39,404 bases of DNA, from assembly GCA_030645535.1 (NCBI GenBank), contig JAUSNM010000001.1, positions 1 through 39,404 of the forward strand, read 5' to 3'. The notes under the pieces are model-generated. The model did no database searches. It worked only from the letters and a program-made list of their open reading frames with translations, and had not been told where the DNA came from. This document shows, in pieces, positions 7,778 through 18,864 of this stretch (positions within the stretch are counted from its first letter, which is position 1; every line of letters begins with the position of its first letter). The translations under genes were made by a program, and so were the position numbers. The stretch comes from Gallionella sp. (GTDB lineage: Bacteria; Pseudomonadota; Gammaproteobacteria; Burkholderiales; Gallionellaceae).

Positions 7778-8678
7778 GGCACACAATCCGGACAGCACAG
7801 CAGGCCTTGGCAAATATCTGGTCAGTGGGCCGCCGTTTTTATTTTTGCTGCTGATGTTCGCAGCGCCTGCCGTGATTACCGTGATCGCTTCATTCAGCTA
7901 TCCTGGTGAATTCGGCGGACTGGCGCCGCTCATCACGTCCGATCCAAACACCCTGCACGGCGTGACGCTGGAAACCTACCAGTTCTTTTTCAGCGATTTT
8001 ATCTATATCGAAATTTTCATCAAGTCTATTTTAATGGCGTCCTGCACAACGCTGATCTGCCTGAGTCTGGCTTATCCGCTGGCGCTGCTGATCGCACGCA
8101 GCCCATCGAGGCGCCGGGATATACTGGTGCTGCTGGTGATTCTGCCGTTCGCCAGCAACTTCCTGATTCGCATCTATGCATGGATGATTGTGTTAGGCCC
8201 CCAATCGGCACTGAGCCTGCTGATCAACGGTATGCTGAAATTATTCGGGCTGGCACCGGTGCATCTGCTGTTCTCGTCGTTTGCCGTGCTGATCGCACTG
8301 GTGTATGTGCATTTGCCTTTCATGGTGTTGCCGCTCTATACCAATCTGGAGAAGCACGATCCCAACCTGCTGGATGCAGCGCAGGATCTGGGCGCCAACG
8401 CCTGGCAACGGTTCTGGCGGGTGACCTTCCCGCTGTCGTTGCCAGGCGTGTTCGCAGGCACGGCGCTGGTGTTCATCCCTGCGCTTGGCATGTTCGCAAT
8501 TCCGGAAATTCTGGGTGGCACAGGCGATATGCTGATCGGCAACCTGATCAAGGAGCAATATCTGGTCACGCGCGACTGGCCGTTCGGCGCCACCCTGTCT
8601 ATCATGCTGACCATCGCAGTGCTGTTGATCGCATGGCTCACGGCAAAGCTTGGCGCACGCAGAGGCAGCTATGTATAG
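7770..8678 (+). CDS. potB: PotB, permease of the polyamine ABC importer
   Basis: The 302-residue protein has six membrane helices and the EAA-type cytoplasmic loop DAAQDLGANAWQRFWRVTFPLSLPG (near residues 203-227) that docks on the ATPase. I chose ATG 7770, which overlaps the potA stop by 8 bases. An ATG at 7752 would add six residues that match nothing. With PotC it forms the transmembrane channel for spermidine or putrescine. It overlaps potC by 8 bases. Confidence 0.92.
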   Translation: MTKAHNPDSTAGLGKYLVSGPPFLFLLLMFAAPAVITVIASFSYPGEFGGLAPLITSDPNTLHGVTLETYQFFFSDFIYIEIFIKSILMASCTTLICLSLAYPLALLIARSPSRRRDILVLLVILPFASNFLIRIYAWMIVLGPQSALSLLINGMLKLFGLAPVHLLFSSFAVLIALVYVHLPFMVLPLYTNLEKHDPNLLDAAQDLGANAWQRFWRVTFPLSLPGVFAGTALVFIPALGMFAIPEILGGTGDMLIGNLIKEQYLVTRDWPFGATLSIMLTIAVLLIAWLTAKLGARRGSYV

Positions 8679-9462
8679 CAGAATCGGCCGCTGCGGGGCG
8701 GGACTATGGGCGGCGGCACTGACGGTATACGTTTTTCTGTATCTGCCGCTCGCGATCGTTGTCGCATACTCGTTCAACGATTCGCGCCTGAATGCGGAAT
8801 GGACAGGCTTCACCTGGCACTGGTATCAGGTGCTGCTGCACGACGAGGACATGCTGATCGCCGCCGGCAATTCACTGTTCATCGCGCTGGTGTCCAGCCT
8901 GATTTCCACGGTACTCGGCACCATGGCCGGCATCGCGATATATCGCTACGACTTTAAAGTTTTGAACTTCATGGTGATGACACCGGTGGCGATGCCCGAA
9001 ATCCTGCTCGGCGTGTCATTGCTGCTGTTCTACATTCAGGTGCTCAATTTGACGCTCGGCATGCTGTCCATCGTGCTCGCCCACGTTGCTTTTTCCATCG
9101 GCTTCGTCGCCATCGTGGTGCGCGCAGGCCTGGCGGCTCTCGACGTGAGCATCTTCGAGGCTGCGCGCGATCTGGGCGCGTCGCCGTGGCAGACATTCCG
9201 CCATGTCACCTACCCGCTGATCCTGCCCGGCATGATTGCGGGCGGACTGATGGCGTTTACCCTGTCGATCGACGATTTCGTGATCACCTTTTTCACCGCA
9301 GGGGTGGGTGTACAAACACTGCCGCTGCATATCTACTCGATGATCAAGACCACGGTGACGCCGGAAGTGAATGCGGTATCCACGCTGCTGATGCTGCTTA
9401 CGCTGACGCTGATACTGGCAGCCGCCAGGTTTGCACCCGATTTGCTGAAGGGGAAATATTGA
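8671..9462 (+). CDS. potC: PotC, permease of the polyamine ABC importer
   Basis: The 263-residue permease has about six membrane helices and the EAA loop FEAARDLGASPWQTFRHVTYP. LPLAIVVAYSFNDSRLNAEWTGFTWHWY near the N-terminus is a typical PotC/YdcV-type opening. ATG 8671 is preceded by AGAGGC and overlaps the potB stop; an earlier in-frame ATG at 8650 would lie inside potB without benefit. It is the partner of PotB in the heterodimeric channel. Confidence 0.92.
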   Translation: MYSRIGRCGAGLWAAALTVYVFLYLPLAIVVAYSFNDSRLNAEWTGFTWHWYQVLLHDEDMLIAAGNSLFIALVSSLISTVLGTMAGIAIYRYDFKVLNFMVMTPVAMPEILLGVSLLLFYIQVLNLTLGMLSIVLAHVAFSIGFVAIVVRAGLAALDVSIFEAARDLGASPWQTFRHVTYPLILPGMIAGGLMAFTLSIDDFVITFFTAGVGVQTLPLHIYSMIKTTVTPEVNAVSTLLMLLTLTLILAAARFAPDLLKGKY

Positions 9463-10508
9463 TGTGGCGCGGCCTGCTGCTCCTGCTGTTAACAGGCACG
9501 GCACAGGCCGAAGACCTGCTGCATCTGTACAACTGGAACAACTACATCTCAGATGCGACGATTGCGCGTTTCGAAGCCGCGTGTGCCTGCCGGGTGGTGC
9601 AGGACTATTACTCAGACAATGAGGAAATGTTAGCCAAGCTGACTGCCGGGGCTGCCGGCTACGACCTGATCGTACCGACCGGCAATGCGGTGGAATCGTT
9701 GATACGGCAGCATGCGCTGCGCCCGCTTGACAAGACTCAGTTGCCGAATCTGAAGAACATAGCTCCTGCCTATCTGGACACCGCGTTCGATCCCGGCAAT
9801 CAATACTCGGTACCCTACGCCTATACCATCACCCTGATCGGCTATAACCGCGAAAGAATCCGCGCACTGGGTCTGCCTGTCGACAGCTGGGCGGTGATCT
9901 TTGAGCCGCGCTATCTTGAGAAAATAAAAGGGCGCGTCACGGTGCTCGACAGCCAGCGTGAACTGCTCGCGGCAGCGCTCAAATATCTGGGTTATTCTGC
10001 GAATGACACCGTGGAGGCTCACTGGATTCAGGCGCGCGATCTGATCATCCGCGCAAAGCCGTACTGGGCGGCGTTCAATGCCTCCAGCTACATCAAGGAA
10101 TTGACCGTCGGCAATATCTGGCTGGTGCACGGCTATTCCAGCGACATCTTCCAGGCCGACCTGGATGCTGTGGCTGCCGGGCGGGGGTTTCGCATCCAGG
10201 CCAGCATCCCGAGGGAGGGCGCGGTGCTGGCGCTGGATTCGATGGTGCTGCACAAGTCGGGGCCGCGTCCTGATCTCGCGCACCGCTTCGTCAATTTTAT
10301 GCTGGACGGAAAAAATTCCGCCGAACTCACCAACCTGATTGGCTCCGGCAATCCCAACCAGGACGCACTGCAATATATCAGGCCGGAAATCGCGCAGAAT
10401 CCCGCGATTTTTCCGGTATCAAAACAGCATCTTGAGATGTTGCGCGAGCTTAACCGCCATCAGCGCCGCTTACTGTCGCGCATCTGGACCGAGGTCAAAC
10501 TCAGATGA
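9462..10508 (+). CDS. potD: PotD, periplasmic polyamine-binding protein
   Basis: The 348-residue protein starts with a short signal peptide that ends at AQA-ED (residues 15-17). The mature part begins LLHLYNWNNYISD, the classic PotD/PotF opening. YDLIVPTGNAVESL and FDPGNQYSVPYAYT match polyamine-binding family blocks. ATG 9462 overlaps the potC TGA by one base; the open frame runs much further upstream inside potC but that part is only a shadow. It delivers spermidine/putrescine to PotBC. The specific polyamine cannot be told from sequence alone. It ends 25 bases before the convergent dnaJ. Confidence 0.93.
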   Translation: MWRGLLLLLLTGTAQAEDLLHLYNWNNYISDATIARFEAACACRVVQDYYSDNEEMLAKLTAGAAGYDLIVPTGNAVESLIRQHALRPLDKTQLPNLKNIAPAYLDTAFDPGNQYSVPYAYTITLIGYNRERIRALGLPVDSWAVIFEPRYLEKIKGRVTVLDSQRELLAAALKYLGYSANDTVEAHWIQARDLIIRAKPYWAAFNASSYIKELTVGNIWLVHGYSSDIFQADLDAVAAGRGFRIQASIPREGAVLALDSMVLHKSGPRPDLAHRFVNFMLDGKNSAELTNLIGSGNPNQDALQYIRPEIAQNPAIFPVSKQHLEMLRELNRHQRRLLSRIWTEVKLR

Positions 10509-10533
10509 GCGGTCAACTTTTCAGGACAGATTT

Positions 10534-11655
10534 TCAACCGGTATGACTGGCATTCCACAGCTTCGATAAATGCCACTCGCCGCCGATGGCGCGCAGCCGC
10601 TCATATAGTTCCCGTTCCTCAGTGGACAGTTTTTCCGGGATATGCACCTCGAGGCGCAAATACAGCTCACCGTAATGCCTGCTGCCAAATTCCGGCAGAC
10701 CTTTTCCCTGAAGACGCAACACCGTGCCTGGCTGGGTGCCGGGCGGTATGGTCACGCTGACCGACCCGTCAAGCGTCGGCACTTGCAGTTTGTTGCCCAA
10801 CACGGCATCAGTCAGTGAGATGGTTTCCTGCCGCAATAAATCGGGTCCGGCACGCTCGAAGCGCGGATCCTGCTTTGAGCGCACGACCACAAACAAATCC
10901 CCGGCGGCTCCCCCCGCATCAGGACTCGGCATGCCACGTCCGGTAATGCGCAGCGCCATGCCTTCCTCGATGCCCTGCGGGATTTTCACCGTCAGTGTTT
11001 CTTCCTGCATCACCTCGCCGCTGCCGTGGCATTCGCTGCAGGGATTTGCAACGATGCTGCCGCGTCCATGGCAGGCGGGGCAAGTGCTGACCTGCTGAAT
11101 CAACACTTGTTGTTTCTCCTGGCGGCGACTAATGCGCCCGGTGCCTTTGCAGGTCTCGCAGGTTTCAGGCTGTGCGCCGCCCTGAGCCCCTGTACCATGG
11201 CATGAATGACAGGTAACCGGGCGGTTCAGTTGGATTTTTTCCTCGCCACCGCTCACCACACGTTCCAAAGGAATCAACAGTTCCGTCTCGATATTCGCGC
11301 CGCGAAGAGGCCCTGCGTGGCGGCGATGGAAGAAACCCTCGAACGGGCTGCCGCCGCCAAAATCGAAATTGAGTCCGCCAAAAATGTCGTCGAAGTTGAT
11401 GCCGCTGAATAAATCTTCCCGGCTGAAGCCCTCCACCCCGGAAAACCCGCGCGCATCGTAGTCAGCGCGTTTTTTCGGGTCGGACAACACGGCGTAGGCC
11501 TCGGCGATTTCCTTGAAACGTTCCTCGGCCCCCGGCTCCTTATTTCTATCCGGGTGATATTTCATGGCGAGGTTGCGAAAGGCGTCCTTGATCGTCTTCT
11601 GCTCAGCATCGCGATTGATGCCCAACACCTCATAGTAGTCGCGTTTATCAGCGAT
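10534..11655 (-). CDS. dnaJ: DnaJ (Hsp40), last gene of the chaperone operon, non-canonical start
   Basis: A complete type I DnaJ. The J domain has HPD at residues 34-36. A Gly/Phe-rich stretch ([18 protein letters not shown]) follows, then four zinc repeats [24 protein letters not shown] and CSECHGSG, and then the C-terminal client domains. The conserved opening [10 protein letters not shown] is in frame but has no ATG, GTG or TTG ahead of it: an in-frame TGA lies 9 bases before the first of two ATC codons at 11658 and 11655. A Shine-Dalgarno AAGGTGA sits 7 bases before ATC 11655, so I set the start there (373 residues; E. coli has 376). The next canonical starts, GTG or TTG in the EVLG segment, would remove part of helix I. 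It lies 18 bases after the protease gene. Confidence 0.85.
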   Translation of the reverse strand: MADKRDYYEVLGINRDAEQKTIKDAFRNLAMKYHPDRNKEPGAEERFKEIAEAYAVLSDPKKRADYDARGFSGVEGFSREDLFSGINFDDIFGGLNFDFGGGSPFEGFFHRRHAGPLRGANIETELLIPLERVVSGGEEKIQLNRPVTCHSCHGTGAQGGAQPETCETCKGTGRISRRQEKQQVLIQQVSTCPACHGRGSIVANPCSECHGSGEVMQEETLTVKIPQGIEEGMALRITGRGMPSPDAGGAAGDLFVVVRSKQDPRFERAGPDLLRQETISLTDAVLGNKLQVPTLDGSVSVTIPPGTQPGTVLRLQGKGLPEFGSRHYGELYLRLEVHIPEKLSTEERELYERLRAIGGEWHLSKLWNASHTG

Positions 11656-11673
11656 GATCGTTCACCTTAAAGT

Positions 11674-14100
11674 TCACTGGTTTTTCTTTTCAGATAACTT
11701 TTTCTTCGCACCGGTGCCCGCCTTGCGTGCGAACGACTGTCTGATCTTTGTTAACTCGGCCAGCCTGTCCGCCACGCCGCGATTCACGCTCCCCGCGGGA
11801 TAAATGCCGTTAGCGCCAAACTCCCCTGCGGGCTTCCCGGTCAGTATTGCCATCGCCTGATCGACACTTTCCACGGCATAAATCCTGAACTGTCCTGCCT
11901 CGCTGGCTGCCACCACATCCCGGCGCAGCATCAGGTGCACGATGTTGGCGGCAGGAATCAATACCCCCTGATCCCCGTTCAAGCCGCGTGCCGCGCAAAT
12001 ATCAAAAAATCCCTCGATTTTCTCGTTGACCGCACCGATGGCCTGCACCTGACCAAACTGATTCACTGAGCCTGTTACCGCAAGCGACTGGCTTACCTGC
12101 GCATTCGCCAGGTTTGACAGCAGTGCGCACAATTCGGCCAGCGATGCGCTGTCACCTTCGACCGTGCCATAGGATTGTTCAAACACCAGACTGGCGGATA
12201 ACGCCAGCGGCTGGTTTTTTGCATACCGCGCAGCAAGGAAGGAGGACAGAATCAGCACGCCTTTGGAATGAATCGCACCGGACAGCTTCACTTCGCGTTC
12301 GATGTTGACCATCTCGCCATCGCCTAACCTTGTGGTGGCGGTAATCCGGGTCGGCATGGCAAAGGCAAAATCGCCCAGCTCGATCACGGACAAGCCATTG
12401 ATCTGCCCCACGACTAAACCTGCCGTGTCTATCATCAGGATGTCGCGCAGAATAGCCTCATGCAGCCTGTCTTTTATCCTGTCCTGGCGACGTATCTGTG
12501 CATCGATTGAATGCTGTACATCAGCCGATGCCACCACAGTCTGGCCGGATTCACGCGCCCAGTAGTCAGACTCGCGCAGCAGGTCTGTCAGGCTGCGCAT
12601 GTGCGTGGTCAGCCGCTGGGCATCTCCTGCCAGGCGCGCGGCATGCTCGATCACGCGTGCCACCGCACCGCAATCGAACGGCAGCAACGCTTCACGGCGA
12701 ACCAGTGTGGCAATCAGTCTCGCATATAGCTGGTGGGTATCGGCATTGCGCTCGATACGCTCCTCACAATCGGCTGCCACCTTGAACAGTTCAGAAAATT
12801 CCGGATCGTATTGTTGCAACAGATAATAGAACAAGCGGTCGCCAAACAGGATCACCTTGACGTCCAGCGGGATAGGCTCAGGCTCAAGTGATACGGTACT
12901 GACCAGGCTGTACATCTGCCCTAATGATTCGATGCGTATTTCACCGGACTGCATCGCCCGTTTCAGCGCCTCCCAGGCGAAGGGCTGTACCAGTACCTTC
13001 CTGATATCCAGCAGCAGATAGCCGCCATTCGCCCGGTGCAACGCACCCGGCTTGATCAGCGTGAAATCCGTGACCAGTGCGCCGAACTGGGCGACATGCT
13101 CGATCCTGCCGACCAGGTTGCTGTAGGTCGGGTTGTCTTCGCTGATGATGGGCGCGCCGCGCTTCTTGCCGTTGGTCGCCAGCACGTTCACCTGATAGCG
13201 GTAGAAACTCTGCTGAGTAACGATGGTCATCCCGCCGACATTGGCCGTCTCCTCCTGTTTGCGGAAGTCATCAACGTTTTTCAGCATATCGGACTGTACG
13301 CTGTCGAGGTATTTTATAACGTCGGGAAAGTCGGTATAACCCTGTTTCAACTCATCCATCAAATGCCCGATCACCGATAGCGTCGTCTCACGATCAAGCT
13401 GTTTTATCCGCTCGTGCCGCTCACGGCGCCATTGCGGCATCTGCCTCAGCAGCTTTTCCAGACGTGCCTGAAATTCGGCGATCACAGCCTCTACCCGCTG
13501 CTTTTCGTCATCAGGCAGCTTTTCGTATTCGTCGGGAGGAATCACCTCATGGTTGCGGGTCGGCGCGAGGGCGAATCCTTCGGGCGTGCGCAACAGCGCA
13601 ATCTCCTGTTTCGCTGCGTCGTCCGCCAACTCCTTGAATACCGTCTCCTGGCGACGGGCGAACTCATCCCGGATCGCTCCCGCACGATTGTGGTATTCAT
13701 CACCATCGAACAATGCAGGAATTGCGCTCTTCAAATAGTCCACCAACTTTTCCATGCCCTGACGCAGCTCTGATCCACGACCGGACGGCAACCTGATGAC
13801 CTGTGGTTTGTGCGGATGTGCGAAGTGGTTGACATAGCACCAGTCATAAGGCTCCTGCTCACCACCTGCCTTTTTTTCGAGCAGTTGCAACACCATGCTG
13901 CGCTTGCCTGTCCCGGACGGTCCCAGCACAAAAACGTTGTAGCCCTCATGGCGGATGCCGGTGCCGAAGCGTATCGCATCCATCGCACGCATCTGGCCGA
14001 TTATTTCCGTCATATCTTCCAGATCCACTGTGGTCTGAAAACCGAGCAGCGCAGGATCGCAGGGATGGTGCAGCTGTTGCAGCGGGGGGTGGGTAATCAT
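11674..14100 (-). CDS. LonB/YcbZ-type ATP-dependent protease
   Basis: The 808-residue protein belongs to the Lon-like family with an inserted helical domain (AAA_32 / Lon_C; E. coli YcbZ is a relative). Walker A is GPSGTGKRS near residue 52. NGGYLLLDIRKVLVQPFAWE is a family hallmark. The C-terminal protease domain has the Ser-Lys dyad: Ser651 in GDSASLAE and Lys694 in NEKIEGFF, 43 residues apart as in E. coli Lon (679/722). No membrane segments are seen, unlike archaeal LonB. I chose ATG 14100 (MITHPPLQQLHHP), 13 bases after dnaK. It ends in a lysine-rich tail. It probably degrades misfolded proteins within this chaperone module. Confidence 0.9.
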   Translation of the reverse strand: MITHPPLQQLHHPCDPALLGFQTTVDLEDMTEIIGQMRAMDAIRFGTGIRHEGYNVFVLGPSGTGKRSMVLQLLEKKAGGEQEPYDWCYVNHFAHPHKPQVIRLPSGRGSELRQGMEKLVDYLKSAIPALFDGDEYHNRAGAIRDEFARRQETVFKELADDAAKQEIALLRTPEGFALAPTRNHEVIPPDEYEKLPDDEKQRVEAVIAEFQARLEKLLRQMPQWRRERHERIKQLDRETTLSVIGHLMDELKQGYTDFPDVIKYLDSVQSDMLKNVDDFRKQEETANVGGMTIVTQQSFYRYQVNVLATNGKKRGAPIISEDNPTYSNLVGRIEHVAQFGALVTDFTLIKPGALHRANGGYLLLDIRKVLVQPFAWEALKRAMQSGEIRIESLGQMYSLVSTVSLEPEPIPLDVKVILFGDRLFYYLLQQYDPEFSELFKVAADCEERIERNADTHQLYARLIATLVRREALLPFDCGAVARVIEHAARLAGDAQRLTTHMRSLTDLLRESDYWARESGQTVVASADVQHSIDAQIRRQDRIKDRLHEAILRDILMIDTAGLVVGQINGLSVIELGDFAFAMPTRITATTRLGDGEMVNIEREVKLSGAIHSKGVLILSSFLAARYAKNQPLALSASLVFEQSYGTVEGDSASLAELCALLSNLANAQVSQSLAVTGSVNQFGQVQAIGAVNEKIEGFFDICAARGLNGDQGVLIPAANIVHLMLRRDVVAASEAGQFRIYAVESVDQAMAILTGKPAGEFGANGIYPAGSVNRGVADRLAELTKIRQSFARKAGTGAKKKLSEKKNQ

Positions 14101-14113
14101 TTTTCCGGACCGG

Positions 14114-16009
14114 TTATTTGTTTTCCTTGTACTCGGCATCCACGACCTTGCCGCGCGGCCCGGACCCGCTAGGCCGCGGCTCACCTGTCGCGGCACTCAC
14201 ATCAGGCGGAGGTTCCGGCCCTTCCCAGCGGGTTTGTGCATAGGGACTGCCTTTGTTTGCCTGCCCTGACTGGGAATAAATCACAGCCCCGGCTTCCTGC
14301 AGCACTTTCTTCAGCGCTTCGGCGCGCTCAGTGGCGAGCAAGACCTCTTTTTTGAGCAGCGCTTCTTTGGTCTCGCGCAAGCTGGTCTCGATGCGCTTCT
14401 TAAGATCATCTGTGAGCTTCTCAGGGAAGTTGGCAAGCAGTTTTTCGGCTTCGTAACAGGTAGCATCTGCGGTATTGAGTTTTTCCGCATTTTCTCGACG
14501 CGCCCTGTCCGCATCGGCATAACGCTCGGCATCTCCCACCATGCGTTTTTTATCGTCTTCAGACAGCCGCGTGGAACCTGTGATGCTGATCGACTGGCTC
14601 TTGCCGCTTGCGGTATCCTTCGCCGAGACGCTCAGGATGCCGTTGGAATCGATGTCGAAGGTCACTTCGACTTTTGGAATGCCGCGAGGGGCAGGCAGCA
14701 GACCTTCCAGGTTGAATTCGCCCAGACTGGTGTTATCCCCCGCCATCGGCCGCTCGCCCTGAAACACATGGATGGTGACGCTGGTCTGCATGTCGGCGGC
14801 GGTAGTGAAAATCTCGCTGCGCTTGACAGGAACCGGTGTGTTGCGCGCGATCAGGGGCGTGGCGATACCGCCCAGCGTTTCCACCCCAAGTGTGAGTGGC
14901 GTCACATCCACCAGTACGATGCCACCCACGTCCCCTGCCAGCACGCCTGCCTGAACCGCAGCACCGGCGGCTACACATTCCATCGGGTCCACACCCATCT
15001 CAGCGCGATGTCCGAACAGATCCTCGAAATAGCTGCGCACCGATGGCATACGGGTAGGTCCGCCGACAAACACCACCCGGTCCACATTCTTGGGGGTAAT
15101 GCCCGCGTCATGCAGCGCCTGTTCAACCGGGCCACGGCATCGCTCGATCACTGAGCGCACCAGACGTTCCAGTTCGGTTCGATTAAGATCCAGTTCGAGA
15201 TGGCGCGGCTCGCCGTTGACCGTGGCGAGATAAGGCAGGCTGAGATGGGTGGTCACGCTGGTGGACAATTCAATCTTGGCCGCCTCTGCCGCTTCCATCA
15301 GGCGGGCAGCGGCTTTGGTATCCGTGCGCACATCCACACCGGTGGACATCTGAAAACGCTCGGCCAGATGCTCATAAATTTTCTGGTTCATGTCGGTGCC
15401 GCCCAGCTGGGTATCGCCGCTGGTGGCCTTCACTTCAAACACCCCTTTGCCAAACTCCATGATGGTGACATCCAGTGTGCCGCCGCCAAAATCGATCACC
15501 GCGATGCGCAGCTCCTGCCCCAGCCGGTCGAGGCCATAGGCAAGAGACGCTGCGGTGGGCTCGTTGACCAGGCGCACCACTTCAAGACCTGCAATACGGC
15601 ATGCATCCCGGGTGGCGGCGCGCTGGTTGTCGTCGAAATAGGCAGGCACCGTCACCACGGCTTTTTGTACCGGCTCACCCAGAAAGGCTTCTGCATCGCG
15701 TTTGATCTTTTGCAGCAGAAAGGCCGACAACTGCTCAGGCGAATAATCGTGCGAACCCAGACGGATATTTTCGCGTTTGCCCATTTTTCGCTTGAAGGCG
15801 CTGGCAGTCCCTTCCGGATTGGAGGTCGCCTGACGGCGTGCCGGTTCCCCAACCAGCATCTGCCCGTCGGCAGTTACGGCGACGTAGCTTGGAAAAGCCT
15901 TGCCACCGACGCTGACACCCTCGGCGCTGGGGATGATGACAGGGCGCCCGCCGCGCAGCACGGCTGCGGCAGAATTAGAGGTGCCAAGATCGATGCCTAT
16001 GATGTTCAT
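14114..16009 (-). CDS. dnaK: DnaK-type Hsp70 chaperone (accessory copy)
   Basis: The 631-residue protein has the ATPase phosphate loops IGIDLGTSNSAAAV (TSN instead of the usual TTN), the VPAYFDDNQRAATRDA and NEPTAASLAYG blocks, and IDFGGGTLDV. The substrate-binding domain starts near DVTPLTLGVETLGG, and the end KVVDAEYKENK resembles the canonical DnaK tail. The N-terminal region (PEGTASAFKRKMGKRENIRLG) differs from housekeeping DnaK, and no grpE adjoins. It is therefore likely a second Hsp70 that pairs with the dnaJ in the same operon. A clear AGGAG precedes ATG 16009. It lies 22 bases after the cytochrome gene. Confidence 0.92.
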   Translation of the reverse strand: MNIIGIDLGTSNSAAAVLRGGRPVIIPSAEGVSVGGKAFPSYVAVTADGQMLVGEPARRQATSNPEGTASAFKRKMGKRENIRLGSHDYSPEQLSAFLLQKIKRDAEAFLGEPVQKAVVTVPAYFDDNQRAATRDACRIAGLEVVRLVNEPTAASLAYGLDRLGQELRIAVIDFGGGTLDVTIMEFGKGVFEVKATSGDTQLGGTDMNQKIYEHLAERFQMSTGVDVRTDTKAAARLMEAAEAAKIELSTSVTTHLSLPYLATVNGEPRHLELDLNRTELERLVRSVIERCRGPVEQALHDAGITPKNVDRVVFVGGPTRMPSVRSYFEDLFGHRAEMGVDPMECVAAGAAVQAGVLAGDVGGIVLVDVTPLTLGVETLGGIATPLIARNTPVPVKRSEIFTTAADMQTSVTIHVFQGERPMAGDNTSLGEFNLEGLLPAPRGIPKVEVTFDIDSNGILSVSAKDTASGKSQSISITGSTRLSEDDKKRMVGDAERYADADRARRENAEKLNTADATCYEAEKLLANFPEKLTDDLKKRIETSLRETKEALLKKEVLLATERAEALKKVLQEAGAVIYSQSGQANKGSPYAQTRWEGPEPPPDVSAATGEPRPSGSGPRGKVVDAEYKENK

Positions 16010-16031
16010 ACCATTCTCCTAAACCCGCTTT

Positions 16032-16373
16032 TTATTGTCCCGCATGATCTGTCTTTTCACCCTGCAAAGCGCCCTGGTGGCCGGGTTCAGGAAATCCGTA
16101 ATGAAGCGCATTCAGATAGTGAGCAACATCGTTGATTTCATCGCGACGCCAGTGCAAATCAATGTTACTTTGCCAGCGCCGAACCTGAAACAGCAGGCTG
16201 CTCCAATCCGTCGCCAGCCTCTTGTCGCGCCAGTGAATTTCAGCGCTATGGCATGCGTTGCAATGGGTCGCATAGAGCAACTCGCCCCGCGCTTCGCCAG
16301 GCTCGGCATGAGCAAAGGCTTGCATGCATGAGAACAGACACAACGCAAAAACAAGCTGCTTTAAACAAGTCAT
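16032..16373 (-). CDS. Periplasmic monohaem cytochrome c inside the chaperone operon
   Basis: The 113-residue protein has a Sec signal peptide (about residues 1-23, ending AFAHA) and one haem site C38-N-A-C-H42. The mature part contains WSSLLFQVRRWQ and NDVAHYLNALHYGF. No obvious Met follows in the usual C-terminal ligand position, so the sixth haem ligand may be His or absent. I chose ATG 16373 because AGGAG lies 6 bases upstream; seven earlier residues in the frame are unsupported. It sits between the lipoprotein gene and dnaK, in the same direction. Its electron partner is unknown; a role in redox sensing or a stress respiratory branch is only a guess. Confidence 0.75.
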   Translation of the reverse strand: MTCLKQLVFALCLFSCMQAFAHAEPGEARGELLYATHCNACHSAEIHWRDKRLATDWSSLLFQVRRWQSNIDLHWRRDEINDVAHYLNALHYGFPEPGHQGALQGEKTDHAGQ

Positions 16374-16486
16374 AAAAAGCTCCTGCGCGCTCAATCAAAT
16401 AGAGGAAGCTGCTGGCCTGCGTGCGACGAACAAGCACACGATAATCATTCATCCTTTAACGGCATGAAAATCATGCATCCCTCACG

Positions 16487-16618
16487 CTACACCAGCACTG
16501 CCGGTGCGGTGGCGGAGACGGCACTCGCGCTGGTCAGCGGCAGAACTGGTTTCTTATCACAGCCGGCGAGCGTGAACGCCAGCAGGATAGTCAGCCCCAG
16601 CAGGTTCAGCAGGCGCAC
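16487..16618 (-). CDS. Tiny lipoprotein (43 residues)
   Basis: A 44-codon frame with GTG at 16618 and TAG at 16487. The start lies 5 bases after the stop of the BCAM0308-family gene, which suggests translational coupling. The product has a hydrophobic signal (LLNLLGLTILLAF) and a perfect lipobox L-A-G-C with Cys20, so the mature lipopeptide would be only 24 residues, rich in Ala, Ser, Val and Pro. Asp at +2 would predict retention in the inner membrane. No family was recognised. The lipobox and the tight spacing support a real gene, but its size leaves some doubt. Confidence 0.6.
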   Translation of the reverse strand: MRLLNLLGLTILLAFTLAGCDKKPVLPLTSASAVSATAPAVLV

Positions 16619-16623
16619 GGCTT

Positions 16624-17121
16624 TCAGTGTTCCCAGTTGACTCGCAACAAATTTTGTTCCGGGTTGTAGTGGTACTCCAACTCGCCCTGATAAGCGTGAT
16701 GCAACGCTTCGCCCATGCCGCGCGCCAAATGAATATCGGTGGTGGTCACCAGCGTTTCACCCTCTTTTTCTTCAACTGCCATGATGCGTTTGAGCGGATG
16801 TTCTGCCCGTTCGCGTTTTTCATGGTTATGCAGCAGATGCATGATTTCGTCGCGATGAGATTGAAGGAACTCTCCCTTCATGCTCAGAAAACCGGCTGGA
16901 AATTGATCGTGTATGCGATGACAGGCAGGGCAGGTTTCACTATGCGCGCCTTCTGGCGCGGTCAGCCACTGCCAGCGCCCTTCATGAAATACCGCGCCGC
17001 ATTGCGGACAGACGGTTGGTTCATGCGGCTTGGCTCGGGCTTTGTAGGCATCGTGCACACGTTCCTGAAACAGGTTATCGTGCCGGGAAATTTTTTGAAA
17101 TCCTGCTGTCGCGTGACTCAT
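16624..17121 (-). CDS. BCAM0308-family zinc-ribbon protein
   Basis: The 165-residue soluble protein starts MSHATAGFQKISRHDNLFQE and has two Cys pairs, CPQCGAVFHEGRW and CPACHRIHDQFPAGF, forming a zinc ribbon. The C-terminal half (ETLVTTTDIHLARGMGEALHHAYQGEL) is NMD3-like. It matches what I know as the BCAM0308 family, named after a gene of the low-oxygen-activated locus of Burkholderia cenocepacia. Its biochemical role is unknown. I chose ATG 17121, which has AAGGAG at the right distance; the frame is open 51 bases further but without a ribosome site. Its place after groEL supports a stress role. Confidence 0.75.
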   Translation of the reverse strand: MSHATAGFQKISRHDNLFQERVHDAYKARAKPHEPTVCPQCGAVFHEGRWQWLTAPEGAHSETCPACHRIHDQFPAGFLSMKGEFLQSHRDEIMHLLHNHEKRERAEHPLKRIMAVEEKEGETLVTTTDIHLARGMGEALHHAYQGELEYHYNPEQNLLRVNWEH

Positions 17122-17175
17122 GATATTCTCCTTAAGTTGATCACAGGGTCGCCTGATATTCAACAGGCGCATTCA

Positions 17176-18855
<1,680 letters not shown>

Positions 18856-18864
18856 CTATTCCCT

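Noticed and set aside
9186..9461. Upstream extension of the potD frame inside potC
   Set aside because: The extension is out of frame within a conserved permease. The signal peptide starts at ATG 9462, which overlaps the potC stop.
15200..16135. Long plus-strand open frame opposite dnaK (311 codons)
   Set aside because: It is an antisense shadow of the strongly biased dnaK codons and shows no family pattern.
16462..16476. GCATGA/TCATGC palindrome after the lipoprotein gene
   Set aside because: The stem is only 6 bp with a 3-base loop and no T-run, and the next gene follows in the same direction; support is too weak to call a terminator or operator.
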